The notes beneath the pieces were generated by a model, which did not search any database, was not told where the DNA came from, and was given only the letters and a program-made list of their open reading frames with translations. Position numbers and translations under genes: made by a program. Of a stretch of DNA of 64,000 bases, positions 24,906 through 37,042 are shown in pieces. Where the stretch lies: contig CM028914.1 of the NCBI GenBank assembly GCA_016801845.1, positions 16,286,772 through 16,350,771 of the forward strand, given 5' to 3'. Positions within the stretch are counted from its first letter, which is position 1. Every line of letters begins with the position of its first letter. The DNA comes from Polydactylus sextarius (taxonomy: Eukaryota > Chordata > Actinopteri > Polynemidae).

Positions 24906-26372
24906 TCAATGAGCCAGCAATCACTTTGCAGACAGACATCCTCTGCTCAGTCGGCCATGTTCAATCCCTAGCACCGGTGGCTGATGAGGCATTGTGGTGA
25001 CGTCAAACGCCAGAGCTTTTTCAGGGACCAGGTTGACCTGTAGAGGCGCAGCTCTGCTTCCCAGGTTCAGGACTCATACTGGCAGTCTTTGTATAAAATA
25101 ATGAATGTAATATGCCAAAGAGATGAAAGATAATGAGGCCAATTATTTTTTTCTTCTCGCCCAGCGAGGCGGCATAGGCAAATTTATGTCAAATAGTTGG
25201 TGTATAATGACACCTAATACCACTCAAGCCTTAGTTACTGTATGAGCTTGTGTATCCTAGGGCAAAGACTTCTGCTCTCTGAGGAACAGTTTTGAAATTT
25301 TGACAAACACAAACACAAAAGACACCATGGCCACTAAATAATAATGTGATATTGTTAGAGAGTGGGGCGGTGGTGCATATTTGTAGGCTTAAGACTACGC
25401 TGAAAACCCAACCCCCCCCCCCTGAAAAAAAAAAAACATCCACATCCACACGCACTGTCTCACAGAGACACAACCAGTTTTTGGTTGTTTGGAAAGCAGC
25501 TCGCTCAGTGTGACATTGACTCCTCAGTGCCAATTCCACACTGGGAGCTGCACTTGCTAGGTTTGCTGCCAATCCAGGTAAAGAGATTACAGACACACAC
25601 AATGCAGCCTTCTGTTCGTCTGCCAAGAAGAAAACCAGCCCTTTAAGCCCACAGAAAAAAGGGGGCCTATACACAAATTCACACAGCCTTGGCCCTGTCC
25701 TTGCACCAAGAGTCCCCTTCTTCTCCAGGAACATGGCTTCTAATATGTGCCTCGCTCAGTGTCTCTCTAGTACAAAGCAGCCTTGTGACTGAAACAATTC
25801 AGCCTCCATTTTTTTTTCTCCTGGTCCCCAACACTGTTGCACATTTCTATTACTTGCATCATTCAAATAAAGAAGGAATTTGGCTTACAATCAGTCACAC
25901 AGTCATTATAAAGCAACTCTAATGGGTGCTGTCTGGTTACCAACTATTGTAAAACAATATGAAAGAAAGTTACACCAGGATTTCATCATCTTCCTTAATG
26001 GTGTAATTAAAAAGGTGAGAGAGAACCTGTGTATCACCCAAATTAGGTATAGGTGCCTCTTTCAATATTTTCGCTCACAGTAATTAACTAAAAACTTGTT
26101 GAAAACTTAAAAAAAAAAACTTTTTGAAAATTGAGAAGTTGATGAAAACTGCAGGGTTGGCACTGGTACAGATTCTTCACAGAGCATGGATCAAACAATC
26201 ACTGTGGTGTGCAGTTTTGACCCAATTAATCAGCTACTTATAATTGCGAGAGAGTAATTTAGCATTAGGATTGCAATGTACTAATTTGCATTGTATATAC
26301 TTATCTTTTTTGGATTCGTGTGGATTAAGCAAGAGGCTGAGAAGCTGCCTGTGAATAATCAAATCAGAGTGA

Positions 26373-26374
26373 GT

Positions 26375-26410
<36 letters not shown>
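26373..26410. repeat. (GT)n microsatellite
   Basis: GT dinucleotides with one TAT interruption near 26379; about 30 bp are uninterrupted from 26381. Confidence 0.97.
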
Positions 26411-26412
<2 letters not shown>

Positions 26413-27327
26413 CTATATCACATATTTCCCACTGAAACGGTCTTGTGTGGATTATGTGCATGGAATCATCCTTCAGAGATGTGTTGATGAAGAGAGAGGT
26501 AATGTGGTGGAGAGGGAGGGCTAATTGTGGCGTGGCGAAGTAAGTAGCATTTATTAAAGGATGCGTATCAGTAGCAAGACAAAAAGAATTCATCTATCAT
26601 CTACGGTTCTAAGTTACTCGCAAATTAAACCCAGATGATTTGACGAAGAAAAAGAAAACCATACTTGCCAACCTGACGCTCTTTCTCCATCACCTTCCTC
26701 TATGAGATGCCATTTTTCTCACCTCAGCAACACTATTCTTGGCACTACCAATTGTGATTGCCAGTAAAATCACATTTTAGATCATAGATCATATGTCAGC
26801 CCGCAGGATGGGAGTAGACACCGAATGACAGAATGATTTTGACTCAGGGCTATTCCGAAAGCTTTTATTTCCCACCCGTATAGCTCGTCACGTCATCCAC
26901 CGGTGCCATGCGAAGTCGCGTCAAAGGTGTTGTGGGGAACGACGACTCTATAAAAATGAAACTATAACTATAAAATATAAATCTGGTGAAATATGTGATT
27001 ACAATTGTGAGGGTTGCCGATTTTCCTCTCAAAAATGTCAAAAAATGCCCATCAGGTGAAGAAAAGAATGTTGAAAGGAGGTAGAGTGGTGAGGACACTG
27101 CAGCAGAACGTGGAACAATAGGCGCCCTCTGGCATCAACCTCTGGACAGCCCAAGCTGCTCACCAAAGACACTGAACTCACCCACAATGAACTGCTGCAG
27201 TGGGAAGGGAGGCTTTAGAGAGTTCAATTTCCAACACAATTGGTAGTATTCTAGTCCTTTAAATGCCAGGGAGATGGTGTGCAGTGTGTGCCTTTGTGAG
27301 GAGCTTTGCTTACAGTGAGTGTCCTCT

Positions 27328-27545
27328 AGCAGGAGAGACAGAGAGAGAAAGACGAGAGAAAGCAGGGAGAGACGGTGAGGACAGGCAGGGTTGGGGGAGA
27401 ATGGTGCGGGACAGAAATAGTGCAACTGTGTAAAAGAAAAGGGAGGAAAGAATAAGACTGAGTGACTGAGAGAGAGAGAGTGAGGGGAGAGGAAAAAAAA
27501 AAAAAAAGAAAAATACAGAGAAAACGAGAAGGGTAGAAAATGTCT
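27328..27545 (+). repeat. Purine-rich low-complexity tract
   Basis: GAGAGACAGAGAGAGAAAG-type units, a (GA)n run near 27470-27481 and an A run near 27494-27506. On the transcript strand this is CU-rich. Confidence 0.85.
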
Positions 27546-30105
27546 CCTCTGGCTGTCGTTTCGCCAGCCTCGCGGGGACCGTCTGAAGGACAATGCTGCT
27601 ACTAGTGGAGTGTGACGTTTGTCCTCTAGCCAATTCACCACAGCCCCAAAGAAAACACACTTACAATCAAGTGTTGATCATGCAGCTCATACACAATAAA
27701 CAAACAAAATACAATGCATTACAGTAATATACAATACAGCCTCTATGTAAAAAAAAAAAAGAAAAAAAGGTTAATGGGAAAAATAAAAAGGCAGTGAGAT
27801 AACATTCAAATGAGGTGATTTGAAATCATCATGTGAGTCAGAGCAAGCCTCATAAGAGATCACCTTTAACTGCTGTGATCTGAGAGACACTTTTTTCCTT
27901 TTTTTTTTTACTTAGTACACATCTCCATAATATAGTGTAAGTGTGCCGCCACCTCTCTATATCATATTTAATTTGCTTAAAGTGGAAGTATTATTTTTAT
28001 TACCACACAAATGCTCAAGTAAATATAAATGTGCTTACCGACTACAGGGACACTCGCTTCCTCCCTTGGAAGTCAATGTCCTTAGAAATTTCTGGTGGCT
28101 GCTTTTCTTCTGGGTTTTTTAAGGACAGAGCTGATTTAAAATGAAATTGTGGCGCATCTATGTATGTAAGCTGGTTGTCAGAGGCTTGTAGAGTGTGCAA
28201 GTTTGTGACAAAAGACAAAAAAAAAAGGGCTCGAGTTATTAGAGATATTCTCTTTCTCGCTGTCCTTTGAGAAGCATTAGAGTCACATAGTGAACTGTTA
28301 TTTTGGGGATTGCAATAATGGAAACACTTCGCTTGTGTGTGTGTAGCATTTGGTCTGTTAAATAACGAATGTGTTATTTGTATTACTGTGCTGCGAAAAA
28401 AAAAAAACAGGAATTATTTTTTCATGAATCAATCTGTAAGATAAAAATGAACAGAGGTGGAGAATTGATTTGAACAGGCTGCCAGATGCCCATCACTGGT
28501 TCAGCACGGAGTGGTAAAGTGGGCCAAGGAACTGGTTTCACTGGTAATATATTCAGTGTCCTTTGGTTTGTGGTCACAGGGCAGCGGAGCCATTAATATT
28601 ACACAATCACACCAATGGCTCCGATGAATTATTCAAATTTTCTTATGGGTCTGTAATGCTCCATGCAATTCATCTGGAAGACTTGTTGTGTTTTTTTTTA
28701 AAGATGAAAGCGGCAAACATCTAGTGTTTCAAATTCCCATTGGGACAAAATATCAAAATGCTAGTTAGAAAGAAACAGAAACTGCAGGGAGAAACCGCAT
28801 CTGCCTCCCGCCTCAGTGTCACACTCAATATAAGTACGTCCGCTGTCATCAGAAAAATTGCCACGGAGGCTGTTTCTCCATCATTGTCTTCATTTGAAGG
28901 GCATTTTGCTGCCCAAAGGCAAACGCCTAACACACTCCCTGAGCGTGGCGCCCATCCCCTTTCCATGGAGGGTTGGCAGTGCAGCAGCAGACAGGAGAGA
29001 GAGAGAGAGACGAGCGAGAATAAGAGAGACAGACAGAGAGAAAAAAGCCTTCGTCTCAAAGTAGACCTCACACTGGGTTCTGTCACTACAGATCAAAATC
29101 CCCTCAAAGCCATAGATCACTTCCACTATAGTTCACATGTTCCACACTTAGAAACTGTTTACCAGACTCAAAGAGTTCCTCTGCAACTGCATACACACAT
29201 GCAGAGTACAAACACAGATACTCATACAGTAGAAAAACACACGGAGGGAAAGAGTTTGCAAAAAAATAAAAAGTAAAAATAAAAACGACTGCGTTCAATC
29301 TGAACGATCCGCACTTAAACATTTATACACATGGAGAGGATGAGTCGCTCAGTGCAAAGAAATGTTTACGTCTATATGGCAAAACAGAGCTCAGCTTAGT
29401 TCAGTGAGATGGTACGATGCCAACTCTGCCTACAAGTGAGCTGACTAGTGTGACAAACAATGAAGTGTTTGCTCCTTTTTCTTGTGGAAATACCTGTCAG
29501 TGCCTGTCGACTGCTCACGCACACAGTGATACATGGACACATACACAGCCGGGGACAGTCTGTCTCCTAAAAGTTCCTTTAACGCACCTATGTGAAGGAT
29601 TCATAGCCAATAACAGCCATCACACAGGGCTCGGGATAAGTGACAGCCCTATACGTGCTTACTGGCGGTTAAGTCAGGCCTTAAGTACACAACACCGCAT
29701 TGTGGCGCAGGGAGGAAACCTGTCTTTGGAAAGTCCTCTGCTTGAGAGAGAAATGTCCCCACATCTAAAGATAAAGAGCCGATGAGAGAGAGATAAAGTC
29801 AGTGCTTCTCCTGGGCCTTATCTGATGCTGTTATCTGACTGCACAGCACCCACCATCTCACAATCTTTACACCCTTTAAGCACCTCTCTGAAACACTCAC
29901 ACCCGAATCATCGCAGACACACACACACTCGCGTCCGCGCGCTCACCATCTAATGCTGAAACATTCTAAACACCGTCCCAGCTTATTGATTACTTTGACA
30001 CGCTCCCATTGTTGAACAGATGGTACACCTAATATCATGTGAAATGGAACTGTTCTGTGTTATCTCATGGGGAAAGGACATAAAATGACTATTTTCTCAC
30101 CTTTC

Positions 30106-30162
30106 AGAAAGACAGAGCAAAAAAGAAAAAAAAAAAAAAAAACAGGGAGAAAAAGAGAGGAG
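30106..30162 (-). promoter_or_regulatory. U-rich/pyrimidine tract just downstream of the donor site
   Basis: The plus strand holds an almost pure purine run, including about 17 consecutive A at 30126-30142, beginning roughly 15 nt past the GTAAGT in transcript direction. In the pre-mRNA this is a long U-rich tract followed by CU-rich sequence. U-rich elements at this position are known binding sites for TIA1/TIAL1, which help U1 recruitment, and CU-rich stretches bind PTB. Whether this one acts that way is inference; it could also be an ordinary expanded A/T tract. Confidence 0.4.
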
Positions 30163-30171
30163 AAGCTGTGC

Positions 30172-30177
30172 ACTTAC
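30172..30177 (-). promoter_or_regulatory. 5' splice site (donor) of the Musashi exon
   Basis: On the minus strand the exon end ...AGAG is followed by GTAAGT, an almost ideal U1 snRNA complement in the intron. The boundary leaves one base of a Gly codon in the exon, matching the R|GFGFVTF junction expected in RRM2. Confidence 0.93.
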
Positions 30178-30226
30178 CTCTATGTCTGTTAGTAGTCTTA
30201 TCAAACATAAGCATGGCGTCGTCAAC
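30178..30226 (-). CDS. msi2: Musashi RNA-binding protein, internal 49-nt exon of RRM2
   Basis: Musashi proteins bind UAG-containing motifs in mRNA 3' UTRs through two tandem RRMs and regulate translation in neural and stem/progenitor cells. Read on the minus strand, the exon is preceded by a pyrimidine-rich acceptor ending CAG and followed by GTAAGT. In phase 0 it encodes VDDAMLMFDKTTNRHR plus one base (G) of the next codon, so it starts in phase 0 and ends in phase 1. This peptide is the beta2 strand and beta2-beta3 loop of Musashi RRM2; the last Arg and split Gly begin the RNP1 box (RGFGFVTF), whose remainder lies in the next exon, not found in this window. Because 49 is not a multiple of three, skipping would shift the frame. 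From known sequences, human MSI1 has VDD here and human MSI2 has VED, but the flanking introns of more than 30 kb each favour msi2. Musashi identity is very likely; the paralogue (msi2a, msi2b or msi1) is not settled. Confidence 0.93.
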
Positions 30227-30260
30227 CTGGAAGACACAGGAGAAGTTCTGACATTAGCTT
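30227..30260 (-). promoter_or_regulatory. 3' splice site: acceptor AG, polypyrimidine tract, possible branch point
   Basis: On the minus strand the sequence before the exon reads TTCTCCTGTGTCTTCCAG, a strong polypyrimidine tract ending in CAG. A CTAAT element lies at 30253-30257, putting a candidate branch-point adenosine about 27 nt from the exon. The acceptor AG is certain if the exon is real; the branch point is inferred from motif and distance only. Confidence 0.88.
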
Positions 30261-33200
30261 AATCTTTTCAGCGAGTGCTTCATGTCATTTTTCTCCCCAT
30301 CGAATCACACCTCATCTATTCACTGTAATAACTCTTCGAGAATGCAGTATATTGGCACCGCTTTACTCATCCTGCTGTCACATGATTATCGTCAGGTTGC
30401 CATTTTCTGTTATCTGTAATTTCAATGATATAGGACACAGTGGCTCCTCTCTGTGTCTGTATTAAATGTGGCAAAGACGTGCGTGAATACTAGCTACGGC
30501 AGAGAAAAGTAATAATAACAACAAGCAGAGGAGGGGGAAAAAATGGAGAACTGTGTGGACAATATGTTTATTTTGATGAACACAGATGTCCGGTCTTGGA
30601 GAGTGATAAATAGACACATTCCACTAAGCGAGCGTGAGAAAAAAAAAAGAGATCCTTCCTCATCTCACAAGCCACAGCGGCAGCAGCTTCCTCCATAATA
30701 TCATCCCTCATCATGGTCAATAAAGCCACACGCAGACAGACAGCATTTTTTCTTCACACAACCCCCCCCAAAAAAAAAAAAAAATCTAGACACACTCTAC
30801 TTCCTATAACTCTGAAGAAATGTTTAAAAAACAGAGTGAGGCATGCTCATTTAGCCTGTGATTCTGTCTTGGGAGAGAAATAAAACAGGACAGAGGAGTA
30901 AGAGAGCAGCAGCAGACAGAAACAAAGAGGGAACACTCTGCACCATTTGCTCCCTTGTTATGGTCTCTAGGTAAGTGTAACGGTGTACAGAGGAGGCTTG
31001 ATGCTGTGCGTGGGGGTGGGGGGGGTGAGGTGGTAGTGGTCGTGGTGGGGTGAAAAGATGTGCACACAAGCACGCGTCTCTGTTTTTCATGGGAGGGTGA
31101 CAGAGCTTTCGGGAGGAGATAGGAAAAGACAAGAATAGGGGTCTCACTCAAGCCGAACTGTCTGATTGGATAAAGAGAAGAGCCTGGCAGCCAGGCAGAC
31201 TAGCGCTGGCACACTGTTCGTGCCACCCCTCTTGCCACACGTTTGGCACACAAGACGTTGGCACAGCTTGTAGGGCCCAGTTACTCATTGCACGGCTCAC
31301 AGGCCACATGTTCAGTCACTTTATTTGCACCTCCCCAACATATTTCCAAGTTGCCAAGTATAGCTAGAAACAATCATATGGATTTGAAGTAACCTATATA
31401 GACATAGTAAACTTAGATTTGACACATTAAAGTGATAGCATTCCTTACTAATGCCCACACTAGGAAGAAAAAAAAGTCGAAGGCAAAACGGAAAATGAAT
31501 TGTCAAATGTTGAGAGTAAATTCACTCGTCCTACAACGGTGGCACTGAAGCTTACAGTTTTGTAAAACCACTAACAATGTCGATAATTCTGCCGAAATGT
31601 CTCCTCTTGACACAGCGAACAAATACATAAAGAGAAAAAAAACAGAAACAAAATAAAAAAAACTGAAGCAGAAATAATGAAGTTTGCTGTATCTCTGAAA
31701 AATGCACACTATCCGACGACAGTACAGTGGGAAAACATATAAAAAGTGGTGTACAAATAAACAGCTGCCAAGCAATATCACCTGCAGCAAGAGTTTTATA
31801 AAGAGACATTTATAATGTCACGTAAACCTAACCTGTATCTGATGTCAGGCCATCTAATGAAAATCACATTAAAGTGACAGGAAGTGGGATAACTCAAATT
31901 TGTGGTGGAGAGAGGTTTGTGATTTCATTGTCTGGGTATGAAGAAGAACACAGAGAAACTTTTGGATTGTTTTTTTTCCGCTGTACAGTAACTCCACTGT
32001 CACATTCAGTACAGAGCCAGATAATTACACTGTCCTTGAATTAAATGTGAAAAAACTTTTGTTTGTTTTTGTTTTTTTTTTTTTTGGCTAGAATTCGGTT
32101 CGTAACACAAGAGGCAATTTATAACGTCACCACACTTGACAGCGTGAAATACTCCGCCGTCGAGCAAAGATGGAATGGCATGTTTACCGACTATGGTAAA
32201 CGTTTAATTTGACAAGCGCGGCTGACAGCTTGTGATCATTTAAAACGGCGGGCAGAAATTTATAGCATTTGACTTCTGTCAACTAATATCAGTAATAGTG
32301 ACACAGCCAAAAGAGCCTCTATACCGCACGTGTCAGCGGTGGTGAATTCAAAATGGCCAGATGCAGAATATATTTCGTTTTCTCGACGAAATGGTGGCGT
32401 CTCCTTCAAAATAAACTTCTATGACAACTGTACCTGTGTATTATCATCTGGAAAAGTAATGGACAGAACACAACACTAGTGCTAGAAAGTAATACATTTT
32501 GATCATTTAGTTTGCTGTCAGAAGTGAACACCAGATCCAGTGTCTGTGTTATGAAAGCAGCCCACAGTATCATTAGTCATCACTCACCATGACATTCAAA
32601 TATTTGTACTTTATACTGTTATTCTATAGTATTGCTACTGTAAAGCCATTTATGGCCTGACAGCAGAAAGTCTGCCACTTTGTAAAATGATGTGCGGTCT
32701 ATTAATGGAAGTATATGGTACAAATGTGGGAAGTGTGTTGTTGTGACATTATTAGTGGGGGACCATCCTGTCAGCGAAACCCATACGACAGAGAACACAG
32801 ATTTACAGTGAAGCACTGATGGGTACTTTAACAAAGAATGTGCACATCATGTGAGGGTCACACTCCAGCAGGTCATACAATACACCCCCTCCCCCCCACT
32901 CACTCTCTCTCACTCACAGTCTCTCTCTCTCACTCTCTCTCTCTCTGCCACTTGCAGAGTCTATAGAACCATCTCCCGTGCTTCAGGGCTTTTCAATGTA
33001 GTTATTCAAGCAGAACACAACTGTGTGCCTCCATCTGATAGAAGGTTAAGGACCTCTTCACTGCTCACAAAAAGCCCACCACACAGAGGTGAAGCCAGGC
33101 TCACCTCAGGGAAGAAATCTTTCTCTGTCCTCCTCCTCCCTCTCTTTCACTCTTCCTTTTCTCCTGGCTTGGTGAAAAGAAAGGTTCAAAGGATAATGGC

Positions 33201-34692
33201 TGTCTTATCACTATGTAAAAGGGGAATGGGAACTCCAGCGAAGTGCCTGGCCTTTTGTGACAATGAAGAAAAGAGCAAAAGTCTATTTCACTGTGGTATA
33301 TGCACTGGAACAGTCCATGACCACTTAAAAAGAGAAGGCTGGTAGAAGACAGTCGGGGGGCAGGAGGCCGAGCAGCTCTTTAACTAAACCTGCAGCACAA
33401 CACATCTGAACCAAATAACCTGTGCTTGAAAAAAAGGGGCTGACAGGAGTATATTAGGTACGTGAATTGTTGGCTTTCTAGCACTTTAACTTTTATTCAC
33501 AATTCAAAAAACAGCAATTTGATACTGGTTCCCTCTTTTTGTTTTGATTCCGCTGTCTAAATTCCAAACTCAGCAGGTATTAGCTAGAAATATTAATAAT
33601 AAGTATAATACTGCTTTTGAGGCTATTTTTACTTTTCTACAAGGTGAAAAAAAGACAAACATTAAAAATGAGTCTAAAACCAAGACAAGAAAATTATTGG
33701 ATCTCTTGCACTAGACACTTTAATGAAACACAAATAATTTTCCACTTTCAAATGTGTAATAAAGATGACCCGAGCAGCTCTGACCTCACATGACATTGTC
33801 AGCAGCAATAACAGTCGCGTAGGAGCAGCAGTAGCAGTAAAAGTAGTAACAGTGACAGTAGCACTAGGAGTTGTAGTGGAATAGCAATTTAAACTTTTCA
33901 GTACTGGGAGGGAGTGATTGTTGTGGAAGTGGGTGGGTTGGTAAGTGAAGCAAAAGAGTTTGACTGGAGAAGTCGAACGAGTGAGTTTAAGACACACTCT
34001 TATTTCTCCAAGTCTTCATCATTCCTTGGAATCCAGCTATTTTATTTTACTGTGGGTATTTTTTTATTCCTTTAGCGTCCAGTCGAACAACTAATCAACG
34101 ATAATGCCCAGAGAGGTGGCAGGTCAGCCGCAGCCTCTGTATGGAAATGTTTAATGTTGTTTTAAGGTAGGTGGTTTTATAGTTTAACAGAGTTCCTGCA
34201 GCATTAAAACAGCTCTGGAAAGATTAGAACTCACACACCGTTTTTTTTTTTTTTTTATAAGTTTTGTCTTATGTCTCTTAAAAGCTAATGGTTGACCGTA
34301 TTTTGGTCTTCGGTTTCAGTTCTGTTCATCCTTCGTTTGTGAAATAACAAAAAGTTGAATTTAAAGCTTTGAAAGGACTTAATAGATGCATTGGCCCGTC
34401 CCAGCCACTCACTGAGTAAATATAAGGTTGTTAGAAAGCAATGGAGCCGAGTGGCTGATGTCAGACGACTCCAGACGAACTCTGTGACACTGCTGTTGTG
34501 CTTGCGCCACAAGCCGTTCGATACCTGATTGAGGTGTGAGAATTTGATGAAAACCAATAGAACGTGTGAGTTTTACACATAGTGCAGATACACCGCGAAA
34601 CAAGCGAAAAAAAAAACTGCCAGTGTTCAGTCAACTTAGAAGCAATGCAACAGTAAGCTATATATGCCTCTAGTCTGGTCTACCACTCTGAG

Positions 34693-34718
34693 AAAAAAAA
34701 AAAAAAAAAAAAAAAAAA
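34693..34718. repeat. Poly(A) run of 26
   Basis: The longest A homopolymer in the window. No retroelement body was recognised upstream of it. Confidence 0.95.
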
Positions 34719-35270
34719 CTGTTCCTGTCATATCTCATGAGACTTAACTTCACACCAGGTGAAACCTTTCTGTCTGTACCAATCCATATGTTTGAGTAAG
34801 CTCAAAAAAGTACATGATAATTCCAAAAAAGAGAAAATGTGCTGAATGATGAATTATGTATCAAAGGACAAAGGCATCAATAAAGGCTAATGTGCTCTGT
34901 TTTTGGACAGGAAAACAGCAGAGGTGCCAGGTGACAGGGAGAGATTTAAGAGCTCTGGAAATGAATTATGACGGCGATTTAGATAGGTGTCAAACGCACA
35001 TTTACATTCAGCCCACGGCTGTAGACGAGCAGCCGAGCTTTCCTGCAATTTGGGGGTGACACTGATATAGATCATATCTGATGCCAAAGGAACGGAGACC
35101 TGAGCCACAGATAGTGACCTGGGACCAGTTGTGCCTATCCCTTTTTTTCTTGAGGCTTTGAGACCTGCTTTTGACCCAGTGGGCTTTTATATTTGGTGCA
35201 CAAAGATTTCTTTCTTGCCTTCATCCATTACACTTGCTGTGAACTTCACTTTTAAGTGGAAAAAACTGCA

Positions 35271-35322
<52 letters not shown>
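35271..35322. repeat. Compound microsatellite (CT)12(GT)14
   Basis: CT units at 35271-35294 pass directly into GT units at 35295-35322 with no spacer. Confidence 0.98.
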
Positions 35323-35324
<2 letters not shown>

Positions 35325-36039
35325 CAGGCAATACTGGTGTCACTTTTGGTGTCAAGGATTACTGGGATTTGTGCTCACCCTGCCAACACTGAGACACATT
35401 CTGTGCTATTTGCATGGCTTCACCAAAGTGATGCTTAAAAGAGCAGATCATTTTGAAAAGCTTACAAACCACTTTTGTCAATATGTCGGTAATTCAACTT
35501 AAACAAATCCTGGTATAAGTACCTCAGGTACTTACAGGGAGGAAAAAAAATGCTTTTTACATTTTTAATTCTAACAATATAACTGTGGCATGAATTATTG
35601 TTCTCTAAAACACAATTACACACAATAAGCCATGAAAATTGTGCTGTATTGTGAGATATACAATTGGAGAAATGTGGTCAATGTGCAGATTTGAGGACAT
35701 AAGGGAAATCATCATGTTGGATTTGCATTCTGCCTACTGTCAGTTTGCTTTATCCTTTTAACCATTAGATTCTCTTCTATGCTCTATGCACTGTTATAAT
35801 ATAGATGTAGACTCTCATTTACATGTTTTTTTTCTGTTGCTGTTTTTACACAATGGAATAAGTCTGGGAAAAAAAATACTAAAATGTGTCCTATTATCAC
35901 TACATGTTAACCAGCACTCACTTCCTGTTGCTGCTTCTCTACTTTGCTCTGCTAAAAGGGTGATTTCATAAGCACAACTTCATCTGACAAAAATCACCAG
36001 GCACATAACTGAAATACAACAGCAGTGCTTTGATTTAGG

Positions 36040-36260
36040 GTTTATTTACATGCAAAATAATCGCTCGGAGAGGGAGTTACGCCTGCTTTGAGTGTTCATT
36101 GCGGTTATCTGCAGCAGCTCGCGCATGCTGTTTGTGTCTGCCAATGCCAGTCCTATCGTTTTACATTGCATTTGCCTTTGATAATGGCCATTAGTAATTA
36201 GAATCATCCATAGCTAATGATAGTCCATTGATAAGCAGTCAGCTGTGATTTTTGTTTATC
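36040..36260. promoter_or_regulatory. Enhancer-like block with TCF/LEF and homeodomain motifs
   Basis: Unique sequence contains CCTTTGAT (36175-36182), matching the TCF/LEF core. It is followed at once by a dense run of homeodomain cores: ATTAGTAATTAG around 36190-36201 with TAATTA at 36195-36200, and GCTAATGATAG at about 36213-36223. The spacing of a Wnt-effector site beside paired TAAT sites is typical of developmental enhancers. Function and conservation are inferred, not shown. Confidence 0.35.
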
Positions 36261-36717
36261 CTCCTTCAGAAAAAAAACTACTGCTCATTACAATTAACAG
36301 CTTATTCAACTAAATATTTATTACTTCATATCTGAAAGAATCGTACAACATTAACTTCATTCATGGCACACGCAGAGAGTATGAGACTTGTCAAGACTGG
36401 ACAGTTAAACCAAAAATCAAGAGGAGGGATAGCTCATGCTGATTAACATCTCATTCATTACACTGTCCAGTCAATAGACTCATTAGACTTCCCCTCTCCA
36501 AAATGAAACTTCAATATGATATATAAAAGTAATAACTGGACAGATGTAAACTGCCTGGGGTTGAGCCAGCAGCTGGTGCTTAGGGAGCTCTGCCAAATAC
36601 AGAGATAGACCAACATACAGGAAATACACAGCATGAAGCATTTCCACAAAATTTCTCTATTTTTATAAGTTAACTTAACCATTTATCAAATCGTACATTT
36701 ACAGATTTATTAACATT

Positions 36718-36892
36718 TAGATGGTCCACCTGGAGCACCAGGATAGCCCAGTGGTTAGGACACACCACTTTGGTGTATAAGCCGTACAACAACCGCCAGG
36801 TCGAGTCCTGGCTGCGTCTCCCCACTGTCACTCTTCACTTACTATCAATAAAGGTAAAATGGTCAAAGAGATATCTTGATAGATAGATGGTC
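36718..36892 (+). mobile_element. tRNA-derived SINE with 9-bp target-site duplication
   Basis: The element body is about 36727-36883. The head contains an A-box-like TAGCCCAGTGG (36744-36754) and a B-box-like GGTCGAGTCC (36799-36808), the internal RNA polymerase III promoter elements of a tRNA. The body ends in TATCAATAAAGGTAAAA (36843-36859), a tail style common to fish SINEs. The direct repeat TAGATGGTC occurs at 36718-36726 and again at 36884-36892, flanking the element and fitting a target-site duplication. The small number of changes in the A and B boxes suggests it is younger than the SINE at 7.1 kb. SINE identity is well supported; the family name is not assigned. Confidence 0.82.
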
Positions 36893-37019
36893 AATCTGCC
36901 TATAAATACTACTGACAGGTGTATTAGATAACTATGATAGCTACTGGTACAACTCAAACCCCAAGAATCTTTGTAGATATAGGTGACATGAACAATGTCT
37001 ACCCCAATACACTATACAA

Positions 37020-37042
37020 AAAATAAATAAATAAATAAATAA
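37020..37042. repeat. (AAAT)n short tandem repeat
   Basis: Five to six AAAT/AATA units between the SINE and the SINE-like remnant. Confidence 0.93.

Larger units (their letters stand above)
24910..30100. other. Intronic sequence, no gene supported
   Basis: The region holds a C-run/A-run junction at 25409-25437, (GT)n at 26373-26410, a purine tract at 27328-27545, A runs near 27747-27758 and 28396-28407, and a (GA)-rich patch at 28994-29045. A CTCF-like AGAGGGCGCC core lies on the minus strand at 27121-27130 without the usual flanking CC. Open frames in 25231-25734 and 28721-29276 show no family resemblance. Confidence 0.55.
1..30177 (-). other. msi2: Musashi intron downstream of the exon (partial, at least 30.1 kb)
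   Basis: Everything from the donor to the left edge is read as intron. The next exon should start by completing the split Gly and continuing FGFVTFE... of RNP1; its reverse complement was looked for and not seen, so it should lie to the left of the window. Contents are microsatellites, purine tracts, one SINE, two strong inverted repeats and unique sequence. Confidence 0.72.
30261..36717. other. Intronic sequence, no gene supported
   Basis: The region contains A runs near 30769-30783 and 34693-34718, a G-rich patch at 31012-31050, CT-rich sequence at 32899-32946, T runs near 32069-32085 and 34241-34256, and the compound (CT)n(GT)n repeat at 35271-35322. A 164-codon plus frame at 32851-33345 starts inside the CT tract and is not convincing. 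The enhancer-like block at 36040-36260 is listed separately. Confidence 0.55.

Noticed and set aside
36744..36808. Possible functional tRNA gene from A- and B-box motifs
   Set aside because: The motifs belong to a SINE head: no cloverleaf acceptor stem closes, and the sequence continues into a SINE body and tail with flanking duplications.
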